Below are positions 13,948-14,341 of a DNA stretch of 14,341 nt, piece after piece. Positions within the stretch are counted from its first letter, which is position 1, and each line of letters begins with the position of its first letter. Position numbers and translations under genes: made by a program. The notes under the pieces were generated by a model. That model searched no databases, was not told the DNA's origin, and saw nothing but the letters and a program-made list of their open reading frames with translations. The DNA is from Planctomycetota bacterium (GTDB lineage: Bacteria > Planctomycetota > Planctomycetia > Pirellulales > Pirellulaceae). The stretch is taken from contig JAPLNJ010000828.1 in NCBI GenBank assembly GCA_026692885.1, positions 1-14,341 on the forward strand, read 5' to 3'.

Positions 13948-14341
13948 TTACGGCATGCGACGCCCCACCGTCACTGCGCCACTAGCGTGAGTCTCCAAAA
14001 TCTCAGGCAAGTCCGCGGTCTCGTGCGACACGTCCCATGCCCAGCGGCCGAATCCACCGTGAGCGTTCACGGCGCTGACCCACTCCTCCAGGAACCGCTG
14101 CTTGGCCCGCGCTTCGTCGGTCTGCTCGCCCTTCACTTCCAACACCAGCCGCGTGCCGCCGCGGAGCCGAATCAGGAAGTCCGGCCGGTATTTCTTCACC
14201 ACGCCGCGAAAAACGTACAGGATCTCGAAACCGAGATGGTCGTTCTTCACCCAGGCGTCCACCAATTCGTTTCGGTCCAGTTCGAACGCCTCGGTCGCCT
14301 CCCAGCGGCTATCGTAGACAGCCACGTTGATGTGCGATTTT
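13948..14341 (-). CDS. C-terminal end of a restriction endonuclease/helicase with PD-(D/E)XK motif, 5' end beyond the window
   Basis: These 130 residues are the carboxy-terminal part of a larger protein entering from the right edge. The frame is open to the last base, and KSHINVAVYDSRWEATEAFE precedes the internal GTG at 14325, so that GTG is not the start. The core is YRPDFLIRL, a short turn, then LVLEVKG: a PD-(D/E)XK nuclease motif with its D, E and K all present. It is followed by FLEEWVSAVNAHGGFGRWAW, a block I associate with the C-terminal nuclease region of type III Res-like restriction enzymes carrying DEAD/DEAH helicase domains. Those proteins translocate on DNA and cleave unmodified invaders. 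Helicase motifs would lie outside the window. It faces the HsdM-like relic, suggesting the edge of a rearranged defence island. Nuclease call good; exact type uncertain. Confidence 0.75.
   Translation of the reverse strand, partial: KSHINVAVYDSRWEATEAFELDRNELVDAWVKNDHLGFEILYVFRGVVKKYRPDFLIRLRGGTRLVLEVKGEQTDEARAKQRFLEEWVSAVNAHGGFGRWAWDVSHETADLPEILETHASGAVTVGRRMP

Noticed and set aside
1..14341. CRISPR arrays, rRNA, tRNA or riboswitches
   Set aside because: No regularly spaced direct repeats, no conserved rRNA or tRNA segments and no recognisable riboswitch core were seen on either strand.

Overview
The window reads like a chromosome segment from a GC-rich planctomycete, probably of the Pirellulales/Rhodopirellula type. 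The reasons are a long WD40 protein with the C-terminal signature typical of that group, a formylglycine sulfatase, a secreted HEAT/LRR/PDZ protein, tandem tyrosine recombinases of a planctomycete-like subtype, and widely spaced genes that mostly have their own promoters. This assignment is inference from protein style. There is no rRNA or other marker gene in the window.

Layout. (1) 1-2118: 3' part of a WD40 gene that runs in from the left edge, with about 14 blades. It is cut by an in-frame TAG 60 codons before its apparent natural end. (2) 2119-2456: spacer with a perfect 16-bp palindrome. (3) 2457-5139: two tandem tyrosine recombinase genes on the minus strand, collinear without gaps over 375 residues and 71% identical by my count, sharing unusual residues at two catalytic positions. 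(4) 5329-6804: exported sulfatase whose first 180 bases are AT-rich, in sharp contrast to the rest. It converges on (5) 6844-7989 (minus), a secreted HEAT/LRR/PDZ protein. (6) 8076-9194: a small exported protein of unknown function bracketed by two 111-bp copies of a MITE-like element. The copies have 26-bp terminal inverted repeats and 3-bp flanking direct repeats (TAA/TAA and TTA/TTA). The right copy sits exactly on the stop codon of (7) 9192-10691 (minus), a probable outer-membrane beta-barrel protein. (8) 10799-12010: a BRCT-MerR-TPR fusion, divergent from the barrel gene. (9) 12011-12320: spacer with a decayed inverted repeat. (10) 12321-13511: a membrane protein with three predicted TM segments. 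(11) 13512-14341: a GC-rich dispersed-type repeat, a 33-codon relic resembling the N-terminus of an HsdM methyltransferase, and, facing it, the 3' end of a PD-(D/E)XK restriction/helicase gene that leaves the window on the right.

The genes do not form one pathway. The region looks like accessory or flexible chromosome: recombinases, a MITE pair, a nonsense-broken gene and the edge of a restriction island are interleaved with envelope and export genes. The most distinctive new signal is the paired 111-bp element with target-site duplications. Next come the tandem recombinases with shared catalytic substitutions and the BRCT-MerR-TPR protein.
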